Part shown: in pieces, positions 12,510 through 20,256 of the stretch
Layout: the number at the start of each line of letters is the position of its first letter
How positions within the stretch are numbered: position 1 is the first letter of the stretch
Source: Shuttleworthia sp045545575
GTDB lineage: Bacteria > Bacillota > Clostridia > Lachnospirales > Lachnospiraceae
Assembly (NCBI GenBank): GCA_045545575.1
Contig: JAZQBE010000107.1
Coordinates: forward strand, 1 to 20,316
Length of the DNA stretch: 20,316 bases
Direction: 5' to 3'
Made by a program: the position numbers and the translations under genes
Notes under the pieces: generated by a model
The model's database searches: none
Told to the model about the DNA's origin: nothing
The model's input: only the letters and a program-made list of their open reading frames with translations

Positions 12510-14306
12510 TTATTTGCCGGCATCCAGCGCCTTGTTGATCTCTTCAGACTCGCGGTGTGCGCCAAGCTCTTCCAGACCATCGACGTACTTCTGCCATGCG
12601 GCGTCGTCTTCGATGTCCAGACGGCCGGTGATGAATTCCGGAATCTGGGTCGCCAGATAAGTGTTCACGGAGGTGTTCACCGCGCTGACTTCCGTCGCGA
12701 CTTCAGAGGAAAGAAGGCCGGTGTACGCCACGCTTAAGTTGCCGGTAGCCTGATACATCGTGGACAGCTGCATGCTCTCGAGATTGCCCGCGCCCAGGCC
12801 GATGTCGGTGTTGTGCTGGGCGCCCATGCCGACCAGACGCATGCCGGCGACCGCATCCAGAAGACCGTCGGTGGTCTGTACGGGTTTCGCGTTGACGGCC
12901 CACTCTTCGCCGTCTCTCTCCTCAAGGTAGTACGCGCCGTCGTCCAGGCCGTACTCGGTGTACAGCGGATCCTTCACTTCGGCCTGCTGTTCCTTGTTCA
13001 GGCCCATGGTAAAGAGCAGCGAACCTTCACGGGTGTACAGGTAGTCAATCATGGTCAGCAGCTTGCCGATATCCTTCTTCGCCGCCTTGTCGGTCAGGAC
13101 AACGCCGGAGGAGTAAATCGTGTTCTGGAAGAAGGTATCCGGAATCACGTTCTTGCAGGCATCGGTGCCGTAGAGATCGTTGATCGGCTGCGGAGCGCCT
13201 TTGACGCAGATGTCCGCCATGGACGGATCCACATTGTCGCCGGCGGCAAGCATGTTTTCCAGCTGGTTCGTGACGCCGATCCACATGCCGACATGGCCGG
13301 TGAAGACCGCCGGGGTGTCGATCATGAAGAACATGGTATCCGCGGAACGCTCTTCAAACTTCTGATCCAGCCAGCCTTCCTCATACCAGTGATTCAGGCA
13401 CTCCATATAGGCACGGGCGCTGTCGGTGTCGCCGCCGAAGGCCGTCTTGCCGTCTTTGGTTACATAGGTGCCGATGCGGCCGCCGCCGAAGCTGGAGGCC
13501 AGATCGCCTTCCGCGTAGTAGCCGGTGTACTGCATCTGCATCGGATAGCCGTCTTCAAAGCCCTGGTCCTCGATGGCTTCCGCGAAGATTTCGAACATCC
13601 ACTCCCAGTCGGAGATGTACTTCGGATAGGTCTCGCCGCCCGGGAAGACCACGTCGTCCGTCCATTCGGTCTTGTCCGCGTTCCAGCCGCCGGTGAAGGC
13701 CGCGCCGGTTTCCGGATTCTTGCCGTATTCGACGATCCAGTCGCGGCGGTACATGAAGCACTCCCACGGAATACCGATGGCATCGTCCACGCGGTAGATC
13801 ATCAGCATCTTGTCTTCGCCGTTGACGCGGGAGGTCATCTGCTGCGCGTAGATCGGGTTGTCCGCAAGCCACTTGCTGTAGTTCGGCATGTACTTCGCGA
13901 TGTAGTCGGTCAGGTCGATGACCACGCCCTGCTCGTACAGCGAGGCCGGGGTGTCGGAGGCATTGACCATGCCCATGACGTCGGCGTATTCGCCGGTGGA
14001 AAGCATCGTGTTGAAGTGATCCGTCGCGCCGTCTGCGGGCGGCTCGTCAAACTCGATGTTGATCTTCGACGTTGATCCGTCCGCCGTCCACTCCTTGGAC
14101 AGCAGGTACTTGACGACCGCGTTCTCCTCGTAATCATTGTAGTAATAGGTGTCCGGTGTCGTGTCGATCAGCCAGGTGAAATCCTTCGAAAGCTCGGCAT
14201 TGCCGCTTCCGCCGGCCCCAGTTCCGCCGCAGCCGGTCAGCACGCCGGTCAGCGCACAGGCAGCCGCGAGGCCAAGTGCCAGCTTCTTCATAAGGTTCTG
14301 CTTCAT
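12510..14306 (-). CDS. LplA-type extracellular sugar-binding lipoprotein (paralogue 1)
   Basis: A 598-residue solute-binding lipoprotein. It starts MKQNLMKKL, has a hydrophobic signal segment (9-23) and lipobox LTGC with lipidated C26, then a Gly/Ser/Asn linker and a large binding domain rich in Trp/Tyr. Size (about 550-600) and motifs such as YMPNY, FMYRRDWI and SDWEWM fit the LplA family that feeds oligosaccharides to LplB/LplC-type permeases. The ATG at 14304-14306 with AGGAGG at 8-nt spacing is chosen over a TTG two codons earlier. It is a close paralogue of the lipoprotein at 15940-17706, aligned over the full length with very few gaps. No ABC permease or ATPase gene lies beside it. Its promoter shares a 10-bp box with that paralogue, implying common control, probably by the AraC regulator encoded upstream. 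Confidence 0.9.
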   Translation of the reverse strand: MKQNLMKKLALGLAAACALTGVLTGCGGTGAGGSGNAELSKDFTWLIDTTPDTYYYNDYEENAVVKYLLSKEWTADGSTSKINIEFDEPPADGATDHFNTMLSTGEYADVMGMVNASDTPASLYEQGVVIDLTDYIAKYMPNYSKWLADNPIYAQQMTSRVNGEDKMLMIYRVDDAIGIPWECFMYRRDWIVEYGKNPETGAAFTGGWNADKTEWTDDVVFPGGETYPKYISDWEWMFEIFAEAIEDQGFEDGYPMQMQYTGYYAEGDLASSFGGGRIGTYVTKDGKTAFGGDTDSARAYMECLNHWYEEGWLDQKFEERSADTMFFMIDTPAVFTGHVGMWIGVTNQLENMLAAGDNVDPSMADICVKGAPQPINDLYGTDACKNVIPDTFFQNTIYSSGVVLTDKAAKKDIGKLLTMIDYLYTREGSLLFTMGLNKEQQAEVKDPLYTEYGLDDGAYYLEERDGEEWAVNAKPVQTTDGLLDAVAGMRLVGMGAQHNTDIGLGAGNLESMQLSTMYQATGNLSVAYTGLLSSEVATEVSAVNTSVNTYLATQIPEFITGRLDIEDDAAWQKYVDGLEELGAHRESEEINKALDAGK

Positions 14307-14411
14307 TTTCAAACCCTCCTTCAGGTTGATAAAGTGTGCCGGCGCTGCTGTCTGTTCCCGATGTGTGCGGAACCTGCATGCGGTGTGTCCGGCGTCCCTT
14401 TTGATGGTCTG

Positions 14412-14443
14412 ATCATATCACCCTGCGGAGATCTGTTTTGTCG
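14412..14443 (-). promoter_or_regulatory. promoter of lipoprotein 1 with shared activator box
   Basis: On the minus strand CGACAAAACA (14434-14443) lies 16 bp before TATGAT (14412-14417), and GTGA directly precedes the -10. There is no -35 consensus, as expected for an activator-dependent promoter. The same box at the same distance occurs upstream of the paralogous lipoprotein. Predicted start is near 14405, giving a leader of about 100 nt. Confidence 0.6.
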
Positions 14444-14535
14444 TTATAATTATTATTTTATTGCGATTCTGATTAAACCTTTCCGTTATCGCCGCCATTT
14501 TCGCTCAAAACCGAGCCGCCGGATGTTATTCATCC

Positions 14536-15741
14536 TCAGGGCTTCCACTCCGCCACCTGGTGGGAGCTCCGGTATCGCCGGGGGCTCTCATGATAGAACC
14601 GGCGGAACTGCTCGCCGAAATAACTCTGGGAGGGAATGCCGACGTAGGAACAGATTTCGCTGATCGGACGGTCCGAAAACCGCAGCAGGTTCGCGGCCCG
14701 TTCCAGTCGGAAGCGAAGCAGGTATGTCTGAAATGTTTCGCCGGTCTCCGCCGGGAACAGCCGAGACAGGTGCCCTTCGCTGATGCCGAGGGCGTCCGCG
14801 ACGTCCGACAGATAAATCTTTTCCTTATAATGCTTTGCGATATAGACACGGCTCTTTTCGATGTATCCCGAGGCATGCTCGCCGCGCTCGCGCACGCGGC
14901 GCGCAAAATCGATCAGCGCGTTGTTCATGACGTTCTGAATCTCCAGAATCGTGGCGCGCGGATTCAGCTGCTGCATGAAAAAGTCGCTGAGCTGATAGGC
15001 TTCCGCCGGCGGAAGCCCGCCCGCGATCGCCGCCCGGGTGTTGAGCGTAATGGCCGACACGGCCAGATTGTACCACTGCATGACGGCATTGCCCGACATC
15101 TTTCCGACGCGGTCGATCATGGCCCGCTGGCATTCGTAGGCTTTCTCCACCTCGCCTGCGCTGATGCAGGTCAGCAGCTCCTCTTCTTCCTGATAGGCGT
15201 GATGCGACGCGTCCTCGTCGATCCGGGAAAGTTCAAACGTCACCTGCTTCGTCAGCATCTCCGGCAGGTTGTTCTGAATCAGGTTGTTGCCGAACACCAG
15301 CATGTCGTCGCCGACTTCCGTGCCGTTTGCCGCCGCGGCCGCCAGCTTCAGCATGCTCAAAAGCTTGATAAAGGGAAGGTACGCCACCGGCTGTTCGAGC
15401 TTCTGCGGAATCCCGTAACTGCGGTAGAACCGGTGCTGGCTGACCGTATCGAGCTGGCGGATGCTGACCGGACCGCCCAGCAGCGTTCCCTGGGGCACGC
15501 GCATGGAAAGCCAGATCACCTCCTGCGCATCCATCAGGATCACCGGAAAATCCTGTTCCGCCGCGCGGCGCAGCAGCCGCGTCCGCAGATCCGCGTCGGT
15601 GTTCAGCGGATTGCCCGGATTGCGCTGGCCGGCGACAAACAGCTCTTTCATCGAAACCTCGTCGCCCGTCCCGTCCGGAACAAAACAGGTCATAATCCCG
15701 GTTGCCACATGAAGCGCGTCCGCAATATACTCTCCCCGCAT
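14536..15741 (-). CDS. AraC-family transcriptional regulator with N-terminal sensor domain
   Basis: A 401-residue regulator. The last 108 residues are an AraC/XylS DNA-binding domain with two helix-turn-helix motifs: YLSDVADALGISEGHLSRLF in the first and ISEICSYVGIPSQSYFGEQF with RRFYHESPRRYR in the second. The N-terminal 290 residues form an unassigned sensor region; there is no receiver domain (so not a YesN-type response regulator) and no membrane helix. The length and the HHAYQEEEELL segment resemble the roughly 400-residue AraC proteins common in Firmicutes. The ATG at 15739-15741 has AAGGAG at 6-nt spacing. Lying between two sugar-binding lipoproteins with matching promoter boxes, it most likely activates them in response to a carbohydrate or its metabolite; that is inference. 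Confidence 0.9.
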   Translation of the reverse strand: MRGEYIADALHVATGIMTCFVPDGTGDEVSMKELFVAGQRNPGNPLNTDADLRTRLLRRAAEQDFPVILMDAQEVIWLSMRVPQGTLLGGPVSIRQLDTVSQHRFYRSYGIPQKLEQPVAYLPFIKLLSMLKLAAAAANGTEVGDDMLVFGNNLIQNNLPEMLTKQVTFELSRIDEDASHHAYQEEEELLTCISAGEVEKAYECQRAMIDRVGKMSGNAVMQWYNLAVSAITLNTRAAIAGGLPPAEAYQLSDFFMQQLNPRATILEIQNVMNNALIDFARRVRERGEHASGYIEKSRVYIAKHYKEKIYLSDVADALGISEGHLSRLFPAETGETFQTYLLRFRLERAANLLRFSDRPISEICSYVGIPSQSYFGEQFRRFYHESPRRYRSSHQVAEWKP

Positions 15742-15790
15742 CGGAAACTCCTTTCTGCCGCCGAATCCGGCCGATTCCTGATACGCCTCC

Positions 15791-15820
15791 ATTGTAACAC
15801 AATTCTGATGAAGATGTCGT
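15791..15820 (-). promoter_or_regulatory. candidate promoter of the araC-type gene
   Basis: On the minus strand an extended -10 (TGT-TACAAT, hexamer at 15791-15796) follows ACGACA (15815-15820) at 18 nt. The start would be near 15784, about 43 nt before the ATG. The preceding lipoprotein has its own terminator, so the regulator needs its own promoter. Confidence 0.6.
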
Positions 15821-15854
15821 TTTCCTGCGATTCGCTTTTTTCATCCGCACGACG

Positions 15855-15892
15855 AAAAACCGGGCAGGCAGCACTGTCTGCTGCCCGCCCGG
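15855..15892 (-). terminator. intrinsic terminator of sugar-binding lipoprotein 2
   Basis: On the minus strand a 14-bp stem (CCGGGCGGGCAGCA / TGCTGCCTGCCCGG, one G-U pair, 5-nt loop) is followed immediately by TTTTT. It separates lipoprotein 2 from the regulator gene. Confidence 0.95.
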
Positions 15893-15939
15893 CTTTGATT
15901 CTTATTCTCTTTTGTAAGACCGGCTCCGATCCGTCCGCA

Positions 15940-17706
15940 TTATTCGCCCGCAAGCACCTTGTTGATTTCATCCGCCTGACGGTGTGCGCCGAACTCCTCG
16001 AGCTGGTCCACATAGGCCTGCCACTGCGCATCGTCTTCGATGTCCGCGCGGCCGGTGATGAACTCCGGAATCTGGGTCGCAAGATAGGTATTCACGGTCG
16101 TGTTGATCGCGCTGACCTCGGCGCTGACCTCGGAGGACAGCAGACCGGTGTAGGCTACGCCAAGGTTGCCGGTCGCCTCATACAGAATGGCCTGATCCAG
16201 ATAGTACTGCGCGCCTTCGGAATAGCCCAGATCCATATTCTTCTGCGCGCCCATGCCCACCAAACGCTGCCCGGAAGCCGCCGTCAGAAGGCCGTCGGTT
16301 TCCACCATGGCCGGGCTCATAATGATCCATTCTTCGCCGTCCTTCTCTTCGAGCGTATAGGCGCCGTCGGACAGCCCATATTCATCGTATACCGGATCCT
16401 TTGCCTCCGCCTGCTGTTCTTTGCTCAGGCCGGCGGTCATCATCAGAGAACCTTCGCGGGTGTACATGTAGTCAATGGCCGTCAGCAGCTTGCCGATATC
16501 CTTGCCCTCGGTCTTGTTGGTCAGGACAACGCCGCTGGAGAACATGGTGTTCTGATAGAACGTGTCCGGCTGGACATTCTGGCAGGAAGCATCGCCGTAA
16601 ATATCGTTGATCGGCTGCGCCGCGGCGGCGACATAAGCGCCTTCCGTGGTCGGATCGCCGTTGTCAAGCAGGCCTTCAAGCTGGTTCGTCACGCCGATCC
16701 ACATGCCGACCTTACCGGTGAAAACACTTTCCGTATCAATCATGAAGAACGCGTCGTCGTTGGAATTCTCTTCGAAATCCTGATCCAGCCAGCCTTCCTC
16801 ATACCAGTGATGCAGGCACTCGATGTAAGCGCGGGCACTGTCCGTATCGCCGCCGTAGGCCACGTCGCCGTCTTTCGTCACATACGTGCCGATCCGGCCG
16901 CCGCCGAAGCTGGAAGTCAGGTCGCCCTCCGCATAGTAGCCCGTGTACATCATCTGGAACGGATAGCCGTCCTCGACGCCCAGATCCTCAAGAGCTTCCT
17001 CGAAGATCGCGAACATCCACTCCCAGTCGGAAATGTACACCGGGTCCGGACCGCCGCTCGGGAAGACGACGTCGTCTGTCCAGGCGGTCTTATCCGCGTT
17101 CCAGCCGCCGCTGAAGGCATTGCCGTCGGCATCCTTGCCGTATTTGACGATCCAGTCACGGCGGTACATGAATGCTTCCCACGGCACGCTTAAGGCATCG
17201 TTCACGTTATAGAGCATCAGCATTTTTTCTTCGCCGTTCACATGGGAAACCATCTGCTGCGCATACACCGGATTGGCATCCAGCCAGGCCTTGTAATTGG
17301 GCATGTATTTGTCGATCAGATCGGTCAGGTCGATGACCACGCCCTGCTCGTACAGGGTGGCCGGTGTCTCGGAGGCGTTGATCATGCCCATCACATCCGG
17401 GTACTCCTTGGTCGCCAGCAGGGTATTGAAGTTATCCTGCGCGGAATCCTGCGGAGGTGTGATGAAATCGATCTGCACCTTCGACGTGCTTCCGTCCGAT
17501 GTCCAGTCCTTTGCAAGCCAGTACTTCGCCACCGGGTTCTCGTCAAAATCTTCGTAATAATAGCTGTCGACACCGATATCCAGCAGCCAGCTGAACGAGG
17601 TATTCGCGCCGCCGTTTCCGCTGCCGCCGCAGCCGGTCAGCACCGACGTCATCGCGGTCACCGCCGCCAGGCCAAGCGCAAGCTTCTTAAAAAACTTCTG
17701 CTTCAT
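15940..17706 (-). CDS. LplA-type extracellular sugar-binding lipoprotein (paralogue 2)
   Basis: A 588-residue lipoprotein closely related to the one at 12510-14306. It starts MKQKFFKKLALGL, with signal segment 9-23 and lipobox LTGC (C26), a Gly/Asn linker and the same binding domain including YMPNY, FMYRRDWIVKYGK, SDWEWM and SSFGGGRIGTYVTKDG. By eye well over half of all residues match, but substitutions cluster in places such as the early linker and the segment after NQLE, so ligands may differ. The ATG at 17704-17706 has GGAGA upstream. Its promoter carries the same box as paralogue 1, with an extra inverted half-site. It should bind a sugar at the outer membrane face and pass it to an ABC permease encoded elsewhere. 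Confidence 0.9.
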   Translation of the reverse strand: MKQKFFKKLALGLAAVTAMTSVLTGCGGSGNGGANTSFSWLLDIGVDSYYYEDFDENPVAKYWLAKDWTSDGSTSKVQIDFITPPQDSAQDNFNTLLATKEYPDVMGMINASETPATLYEQGVVIDLTDLIDKYMPNYKAWLDANPVYAQQMVSHVNGEEKMLMLYNVNDALSVPWEAFMYRRDWIVKYGKDADGNAFSGGWNADKTAWTDDVVFPSGGPDPVYISDWEWMFAIFEEALEDLGVEDGYPFQMMYTGYYAEGDLTSSFGGGRIGTYVTKDGDVAYGGDTDSARAYIECLHHWYEEGWLDQDFEENSNDDAFFMIDTESVFTGKVGMWIGVTNQLEGLLDNGDPTTEGAYVAAAAQPINDIYGDASCQNVQPDTFYQNTMFSSGVVLTNKTEGKDIGKLLTAIDYMYTREGSLMMTAGLSKEQQAEAKDPVYDEYGLSDGAYTLEEKDGEEWIIMSPAMVETDGLLTAASGQRLVGMGAQKNMDLGYSEGAQYYLDQAILYEATGNLGVAYTGLLSSEVSAEVSAINTTVNTYLATQIPEFITGRADIEDDAQWQAYVDQLEEFGAHRQADEINKVLAGE

Positions 17707-17801
17707 GGTTCTCTCCTTCTTCCTTATCAAGTTCGTTCACGAGACTCCGAAGGCGCCGGGTCCACATCCTGTGTCTTCCGCCATTCCCTTCGGACAGCAT
17801 A

Positions 17802-17833
17802 ATCCTATCACGTCTTTTTGCTTTGTTTTGTCG
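17802..17833 (-). promoter_or_regulatory. promoter of lipoprotein 2 with shared activator box
   Basis: On the minus strand CGACAAAACA (17824-17833) lies 16 bp before TAGGAT (17802-17807), again with GTGA before the -10. Box sequence and spacing are identical to those of lipoprotein 1, while the intervening bases differ. Predicted start is near 17795, with a leader of about 90 nt. Confidence 0.6.
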
Positions 17834-17843
17834 CAAACAAAAC
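17825..17843. promoter_or_regulatory. inverted repeat, candidate operator
   Basis: GTTTTG-N7-CAAAAC is a perfect 6-bp inverted repeat whose left half is part of the shared activator box. The second half-site is missing at the lipoprotein 1 promoter. A dimeric regulator could bind here and act in both directions. Confidence 0.45.
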
Positions 17844-17947
17844 CAAATTATCTTTTTTATGCTCCTCTCTGCATCGTTTTGATGATGTGGCATTCCACCG
17901 CCTCCTCCAAAAGCAAGCCTCCGCAGCCGCAGTTATTGGCATTTTTT

Positions 17948-17976
17948 CGATATTTGCGTCATGAAAACGATATAAT
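17948..17976 (+). promoter_or_regulatory. candidate promoter of the DUF3237-esterase unit
   Basis: A perfect TATAAT (17971-17976) on the plus strand has no good -35. Instead CGATAT occurs twice, at 17948 and 17968, exactly 20 bp apart (two helical turns), suggesting an activator-dependent promoter. The predicted start near 17983 leaves a leader of about 60 nt. Confidence 0.45.
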
Positions 17977-18043
17977 CATTTTCCATTCTGGTCTATGTTA
18001 TCAGCAGAAACCTGTTCAACCGGCAGCAGAAAAGGAGATTGCG

Positions 18044-18463
18044 ATGGACAGAAAACCGATTCTGGATATTTATATTGAAGCGAACGGCCCCTCGCTGGAA
18101 CTGAAGGCGGCCAACGGCGAAGTGCTGATGATTCCTTTTAAAGGATCCGTCGAATCCGAACTGTTTACCGGCATCGTCGAACCCTGCGGTGTGGATACCC
18201 AGGTGGTCAACGCGGCAAAAGTCCGGCACATGAGCGCCCGCTACATGCTCACCGGGAAAGACCGCGCCGGCAAAGACGCGCATATCTTTATTGAAAACAA
18301 CGGCTGGTTTGACGAGCGCGGCGAGCACACGATGCCGTTCCACACGGTTCCCACCTTCTATACCGACAGCGAGGAACTCGCCCCCTATCTTTGCCGCAGC
18401 TGCTTCGAGGGCGAAGGCCATATGAAAGAAGACGGCCTGCACATTCTGTTTTTTGAGATCTGA
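18044..18463 (+). CDS. small DUF3237-like protein
   Basis: A 139-residue soluble protein with no signal peptide. The sequence pattern (IPFKGSVESELFTGIVEPCGVDTQ, then ARYMLTGKDRAGKDAHIFIENNGW) resembles the DUF3237 beta-barrel family, in which a glycine-rich strand pair is followed by a Y-x-L-x-G-x-D segment and an I-x-N-x-G strand. Function of that family is not established. The ATG at 18044 has AAAGGAG at 6-nt spacing; longer in-frame extensions upstream run through the promoter and are rejected. The carboxylesterase follows after 60 nt with no terminator, only a small CGCGGT/ACCGCG hairpin, so they are probably cotranscribed. A joint role in modifying an ester-bearing carbohydrate or plant compound is inference. 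Confidence 0.7.
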   Translation: MDRKPILDIYIEANGPSLELKAANGEVLMIPFKGSVESELFTGIVEPCGVDTQVVNAAKVRHMSARYMLTGKDRAGKDAHIFIENNGWFDERGEHTMPFHTVPTFYTDSEELAPYLCRSCFEGEGHMKEDGLHILFFEI

Positions 18464-18523
18464 CACCTGACGCGGTGCGAAAACCGCGGTCCGGCGCATG
18501 TAATAATTAGAAAGGACACAATC

Positions 18524-20092
18524 ATGGAATCCTGCATCCGTCACACCACCCTTGGCGACGTCCGCGGATACAGCCGCGGCGGCGTCATCAAATACCTGGG
18601 CATCCCCTATGCCAAACCGCCGGTCGGAAGCCTGCGGTTCCGCCGCGCCGTCGCAAACGATCCCTGGGAAGGTGTCTTTGACGGTGCTTCCTACGGCGAA
18701 GCCTCCTGCCAGATCGACCGCGGCGCCTTTAAAGGAAGCGAAGACTGTCTGACCGTCAATATCATCACACCGGAAAACGCCGCTCCCGGCGACCGCCTGC
18801 CGGTCTACGTGTTCATCCACGGCGGCGGATACAACACCGGTGCCGCCTCGGACCCGCTTCTGGAGGGCAACTTCTTTGCGAAGGACGGCGTCATTTTCGT
18901 TTCGCTCCAGTACCGTCTGAACGTCCTGGGCTTCTATGATTTCACCACCTATCCCGGCGGCGAAGCCTTCGACAGCAACTGCGGTCTGTCCGACATGATT
19001 CTTGCCCTGCAGTGGATCCACGAAAACATCGCGTCCTTCGGCGGCGATCCCGGCAACATCACCATCGGCGGCGAATCTGCCGGCGGCGGCGCCGTGCTGA
19101 CGCTGATGGCCGTACCCGCCGTCAAAGGCCTGTTTTCGAAAGTCATTGCGGAAAGCGGCGTGCCGGTGTGCCTGATGACGAAGGAACTCGCCCGCCGCAA
19201 CATGGATCTGTTCCTGGAGGGCATGGGCTGGACCGAGGCCGACATTCCGAAGCTTCTGACCATCGCGCCGGAGGAACTGCAGAAGGGCAACAGCTATGTC
19301 GCCGAACAGCACCAGTACCGCAACCCCGGCATCTATCTGCCAAGCCCGGTCATCGACGACCTGCTGCCCGTCCATCCCATTGAAGCGATCGCTTCCGGAA
19401 GCGCCGCGGACGTCTCTTTGATCATCGGCACGAACCTCCACGAAGGCGCCATGTTCGTGCGCCGGGAAGCGACCAACTTCCCCAACAGCTGGTCGATGGT
19501 CGCCGAAATGTTTGAAAAGAACGGCTGCACGGACCGTCTGCCCGCCATGGTCGCCTGGTACGATCCGCAGACCGCGGAATCGCTGCCGGAAGTGACGGTG
19601 GACGCCTTAAAGGAGCTTTCCGAGCCGCCGGCCCATATCGAGGACGGCATCCGCGCCGGCGACGCGCGCGTCTTCATCAATTTCGCGACGGATCACGCCT
19701 TCGCCTTCCCGGCCGTCAAGGTGGCGGACGCGCAGAAGCAGCACACGGACAAGGTCTGGATGTACCGCTACGACTACGTTTCCGAAAGCGGCCTTGCCAC
19801 CGGCATGGGCGCCTGCCACGCCTTTGAGCTTCCCTCCGTTTTCGCGGATCACAGCGAAGGCTTCGGCAAATTCGTCTTCGGCGACGACACGCAGACCCAG
19901 GAAGCGCTGATCGCCGCCATCCACGGCAGCTGGGTGCGCTTCATGAAGGCCGGAGATCCCGGCATGGAATGGCCCGCATACGCCGGCCACCACACGCCGC
20001 TGCGGATCTTCGACGCCGACTCCCGCACGGAAACCGCCGATCTGGAACCGTTTATGGAACTGTGGAGCGGGCTGACCTTCTACGAAGGTTGA
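18524..20092 (+). CDS. type B carboxylesterase (alpha/beta hydrolase)
   Basis: A 522-residue carboxylesterase/para-nitrobenzyl-esterase family enzyme, cytoplasmic (no signal peptide). Seen: YLGIPYAKPP at 24-33, EDCLTVNI at 73-80, the oxyanion loop HGGGY at 99-103, nucleophile S185 in GGESAGGGA, acid E307 in NLHEGAM and base H432 in GACHAFELP. Length fits the family. AAAGGA precedes the ATG. The stop codon TGA at 20090-20092 and the last base of the final Gly codon fall inside the right end of an IS605-type element, so the natural C-terminus may have been a few residues different. It likely hydrolyses an ester from a substrate taken up under the same control as the neighbouring sugar-binding lipoproteins; the true substrate is unknown. 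Confidence 0.93.
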   Translation: MESCIRHTTLGDVRGYSRGGVIKYLGIPYAKPPVGSLRFRRAVANDPWEGVFDGASYGEASCQIDRGAFKGSEDCLTVNIITPENAAPGDRLPVYVFIHGGGYNTGAASDPLLEGNFFAKDGVIFVSLQYRLNVLGFYDFTTYPGGEAFDSNCGLSDMILALQWIHENIASFGGDPGNITIGGESAGGGAVLTLMAVPAVKGLFSKVIAESGVPVCLMTKELARRNMDLFLEGMGWTEADIPKLLTIAPEELQKGNSYVAEQHQYRNPGIYLPSPVIDDLLPVHPIEAIASGSAADVSLIIGTNLHEGAMFVRREATNFPNSWSMVAEMFEKNGCTDRLPAMVAWYDPQTAESLPEVTVDALKELSEPPAHIEDGIRAGDARVFINFATDHAFAFPAVKVADAQKQHTDKVWMYRYDYVSESGLATGMGACHAFELPSVFADHSEGFGKFVFGDDTQTQEALIAAIHGSWVRFMKAGDPGMEWPAYAGHHTPLRIFDADSRTETADLEPFMELWSGLTFYEG

Positions 20093-20256
20093 ACACTCCC
20101 ACCGCTTATAGAAGCGAGGGATTCCTGCTTCTTCGCTGCAGCTTATTCCCAGAGACGTGTCGCTGGAAACAGAGACTGCCGGCTCCACAGGCGTTTTCGG
20201 TTCGGACAGTTCCTGCCCTACCTTTATTGCTGTTTTAATTATTGTCCAGATCCGGT
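20089..20256 (-). ncRNA. omega-RNA (reRNA) scaffold at tnpB 3' end
   Basis: The stretch from the tnpB stop to the right end matches the usual place of the TnpB guide RNA. Minus-strand translation of 20188 onwards gives an open but non-tnpB frame (EPAVSVSSDTSLG...), the type of out-of-frame read-through often seen over omega-RNA regions. The scaffold probably extends into the tnpB coding end. The guide would be the first 16-20 nt beyond 20088, beginning CCTTCGTAGAAGG, which is the esterase 3' end. Identified from position and structure only. Confidence 0.55.
20097..20121 (-). repeat. subterminal right-end hairpin of the IS element
   Basis: Minus strand TCCC-T-CGCTT-CTAT-AAGCG-G-T-GGGA folds as an imperfect hairpin (5-bp upper stem CGCTT/AAGCG, 4-nt loop, then CCC/GGG and a closing T/A pair around a small internal bulge). 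Subterminal hairpins are recognised by the single-strand transposase TnpA in this family and also form the last stem of the guide-RNA scaffold. Confidence 0.65.

Larger units (their letters stand above)
17707..18043. other. divergent intergenic regulatory region
   Basis: This 337-nt AT-rich gap separates the leftward lipoprotein 2 gene from the rightward DUF3237-like gene. It holds the lipoprotein leader and promoter (to 17833), an inverted repeat (17825-17843), an AT-rich stretch, a segment with no recognisable signal apart from a 4-bp GTGG/CCAC repeat (about 17877-17940), and the rightward promoter (17948-17976). No gene is supported inside it. Confidence 0.7.

Noticed and set aside
14489..14535. 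Terminator after the araC-type gene
   Set aside because: Only a 4-bp GCTC/GAGC stem is present on the minus strand with no T tract following it.
14560..17193. Long plus-strand open frame of 877 codons across the regulator and lipoprotein 2
   Set aside because: It is antisense to two well-supported genes, spans their promoter and terminator, and its translation is Arg/His/Val-rich with no recognisable domain; typical shadow frame in GC-rich DNA.
17993..19441. Minus-strand open frame of 482 codons opposite the DUF3237-like gene and esterase
   Set aside because: It is antisense to the esterase catalytic region and crosses a gene boundary, with no ribosome site or domain.
19607..20188. Minus-strand open frame from the IS right end into the esterase
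   Set aside because: It begins in the omega-RNA region, out of frame with tnpB, and runs antisense through the esterase; a read-through frame, not a gene.
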